Source of the DNA: Dirofilaria immitis
Taxonomy: Eukaryota > Nematoda > Chromadorea > Rhabditida > Onchocercidae
NCBI GenBank assembly: GCA_024305405.1
Contig: JAKNDB010000092.1
Location: 4,245,501-4,309,500, forward strand
DNA: 64,000 nt
Direction: 5' to 3'
Below, piece by piece: positions 61,260-64,000 of the stretch. The position numbers were made by a program, and so were the translations under genes. Numbering within the stretch: the stretch's first letter is position 1; every line of letters starts with the position of its first letter. The notes beneath the pieces are model-generated. The model had not been told where the DNA came from. It made no database searches and worked only from the letters and a program-made list of their open reading frames with translations.

Positions 61260-64000
61260 GAATCATTAATATGAGGTATATCATTAATTTTCTATTACTC
61301 AATCTCATATTATTCAATAAAATAGTAATTATTATTTAAATTAATTGGTAAAATAATAATTATTATTTTTGAAAAAATTTTTAAGCTCTAAGTAGAATCT
61401 ATAATATTAGCGTAAAATATTAATTAAACCATCAAATTAAATTATTAAATCGATTAAGTTGTCCAAAAGAATAATAGTAAATTTTATATTAATACTAATA
61501 TATCTTATATTACTCTATTCTCTATTCGTATATTTGTGTTCAATACAAAAAAAAAAATCAGTATAGTAAAATAGTAATAAAGCAATACTTCATATTAATA
61601 TATAAAGTTTTTTTTTTATTGTAAAAATTATACTATTTTATCAATTAATTTTATTTTAGATTTAAAAAATTAATTTCTTTTACTTTTACGTTTTAAATAA
61701 TTTCAGAAAAAATTAATCAAAAATATCAATTTTATGTTATCAAAAAATAAACAGAAAATTTTCATAAAGAAGTCATTGAATTATATTATTGTATTTCCAC
61801 TTTCCCAATAGTTAAATCTTTTTTTCCCTCTTTAATTCCTTTTTTGTTGAATATATATGTATTTTTTTATTGATTGATTAATTTTGATATTATTTTAAAT
61901 AGATTTAATTATAACAATCAATTATATATAATAAATTTTCACTTATTCGCCTTCTTTTCTTCACAATAAATTTCAAAATAGGTCAAAATTTTTGAATGTG
62001 AACTAAATAAATGCATTAAAGTTTTGATTTTTACTTTATCTGATAAATTATGCATAACCGAAATCAGAAAATCGGACTATTAACCCAAATATTCTCCTAT
62101 ATTTTAAAATAAATCTTTTTTCTTCAGCTATTCGAAAATTTCAGCATACATTTAAAAAAAAAAACATTTAGGAAACAAACTTAAAAACTATTATAAAATG
62201 TTAGCTTTTAACTTTAAAAAAAAATTTGAAATAACGACAAAAATCAAAGAAAATCTGACTTCTCGCTTTTTTCCATCATTTTCATATGTATATGCATATG
62301 TTATTGTTATTTACATATTTAATAAATAAATAATAAAATAATTTAAATAATTTTATTGTAATAATTAAAACCATTTTACATTACTTTCTTTCTGATTAGT
62401 TTATTAATCTATGAATTACAAATATTTTTTTTAATTTTTCAGTGTTTTCAAAGTGGCAATAGGTTGAAATTGAAGGAAAGGAAAAATGAAAAAGTGGAGT
62501 ATTGAAAAATCAATAATTCATATTTTTATATCCATTTTTAATTTTCATCCTATCTCATCCTCAACTTTGTTTATTGTTCTTCATCATGCATATATACACA
62601 CATCTACAACAATCATGCTATTTTCTAGTCAAATAATAGATAGATAGATAATGTAATAAATATTTTAATGTTTCTTTTCCCACTTTGTTTACAATTTTTA
62701 GGTTAGGTATATTTTGTCACATGCACGCATGCGCATTCATGATGCATGATGCGTGATGCATGTATTAATGCAAAAACTTGTAAGGATGAAATATTGAAAT
62801 GTTTGGTTATTGTTTCATAACTTTCCTATCCAAAAAAATTTTTTACTCACTTCCTTTTTTTTTTAAAACCCTCCCATCCTATCCAACGTCCTGCCCCTTT
62901 CTTTTCAACTTACCTTTATTGATTATTTGGGAATAAAACTTACCTGTCACTGATTATTGATTATTTATTAACAAAATTGTTTCTTCTTGACAAAATTACC
63001 TGATACATCTAAGTATCATTTGTTATCCGATCAATCAGTCATCGCATTTAGTCATATTGCAATAATTTTTTCTGATAAAACTGTCACCCAATCATTTGTA
63101 TTTCAAAGATTATTTGTCAAAAGTTTTGAATAATTTATGAGAAACGCATAAATTATTGTTTATATTTATATAATTCATTTAAAAATTTTTTCGATTTTTT
63201 TTCATTTTTCCTTCTTTTTTCCAAATTAAATTTATAATAAAATGCAATTCACGAAATAAAAATATTGTAAAAATATAATTATGTATAAAATCAAAAAGTA
63301 AAAAAGAGTTCGTTATGATTTGCTACTTTTACATTTTTTGAATTACTATTTGTGAAAAAAATAAATTGAAGCAATAAAATTGAACAAATTTAAGTTTAAT
63401 TTTTCAATCTCGTCTAAAAAGTTTTTTCCTTTTTTAATCCTATAATCTAAATGATTTTTATTAGCAACTATTATGGTTATAAATAATCAATATATCTGTG
63501 AATTTTACCTTTGATTATTTTGCATTTACATATATCTATAAATGATAGACTAGAAATGATAACAAGGAATGGACAAATCTCACAATAGCCTAATTATATT
63601 TATTTCATTTACGAAATATAGATCATAATAATTAATCTTAATGATGGTAAAATAATAATGTATAATATAAACATATAATTACATGAGGTATATGGCGTAT
63701 ATTAAAAATAGCACAAATATAATAATTTTATTACATATAAGTATTTAAATATACCTTTAAATAATTTATTTAAGAAAAATTTGATAATTTCAATCAATAA
63801 ATTAAGAAAATTAGAACAAAAAAATAATTGATTATTCAATTGAAAATGAAATAAAAAAGCGATACAACTATTATTTTCATCCATATGTTTTATGGAAAAG
63901 TCATTTTACAATCAAACAATCAATGATATAATCATAATTTATCAAATTTCAATTCTTCATCTATTATTCATCACTTATCTATTAGTATTCTCGAGCCAAC
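61260..64000. other. Gene-free AT-rich end of window
   Basis: I see no supported exon. The only local structure is a GCATGC/TGATGCA-rich patch around 62720-62763. Confidence 0.5.

Noticed and set aside
61043..61317. Two minus-strand Cys/Val/Tyr-rich frames
   Set aside because: Translations of the CA microsatellite.
1..64000. tRNA genes, CRISPR arrays, operons, bacterial promoters
   Set aside because: I looked for T-loop GTTCGA-type motifs with pairing arms, spacer-repeat arrays and gene clusters and saw none; the window is eukaryotic.

Overview
The window is AT-rich (well over 70% A+T by eye) eukaryotic DNA. It has long introns, many AC/TG/TATG microsatellites, TTTCAG/TTTTAG-type splice acceptors and compact small introns. 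One small gene has its ATG directly behind an AATTTCAG acceptor, as expected for nematode spliced-leader trans-splicing. The protein families, the codon bias and this splice grammar fit a nematode, possibly a clade III (filarial/spirurid) worm. The species call is inference.

Layout. 1-1.8 kb: no gene seen. 1.79-2.31 kb (+): a small two-exon gene for a predicted secreted Trp/Gly/Phe/Tyr-rich peptide. 2.5-26.5 kb: a long gene-poor tract with microsatellites, a large imperfect inverted-repeat (foldback) element at 8.56-9.32 kb, a smaller inverted repeat at 7.49-7.74 kb, a (T)TCCAT satellite at 22.15-22.65 kb and two open reading frames I cannot assign. 26.5-45.0 kb (+): an 18-exon LRCH-type gene (leucine-rich repeats followed by a C-terminal calponin-homology domain), about 960 residues, reconstructed exon by exon. 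47.0-50.7 kb (-): a seven-exon zinc transporter of the CDF/SLC30 (ZnT2/3/4/8) group, convergent with LRCH. 51.58-52.53 kb (-): an unrecognised reading frame made almost entirely of about 35 nine-residue repeats, interrupted once by a probable one-base indel; a perfect 52-bp palindrome lies just beyond its 3' end. 52.6-64 kb: gene-poor, with two weak terminal-exon candidates, a degenerate 28S rRNA fragment at 56.5 kb, a GC-richer island at 60.6 kb and large CA/TG microsatellites.

The genes do not form an evident pathway. LRCH proteins are cytoplasmic or cortical cytoskeleton-linked scaffolds, the CDF protein exports or sequesters zinc, and the small gene is probably secreted. The nonapeptide-repeat frame is the least explained and most interesting object.

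Three reading frames (two in LRCH, one in the repeat gene) are broken at a homopolymer where one added base restores a convincing frame. The simplest shared explanation is under-called homopolymers in the assembly. Exon boundaries come from reading GT-AG (one possible GC-AG) signals and phase by eye; no transcript data were available.
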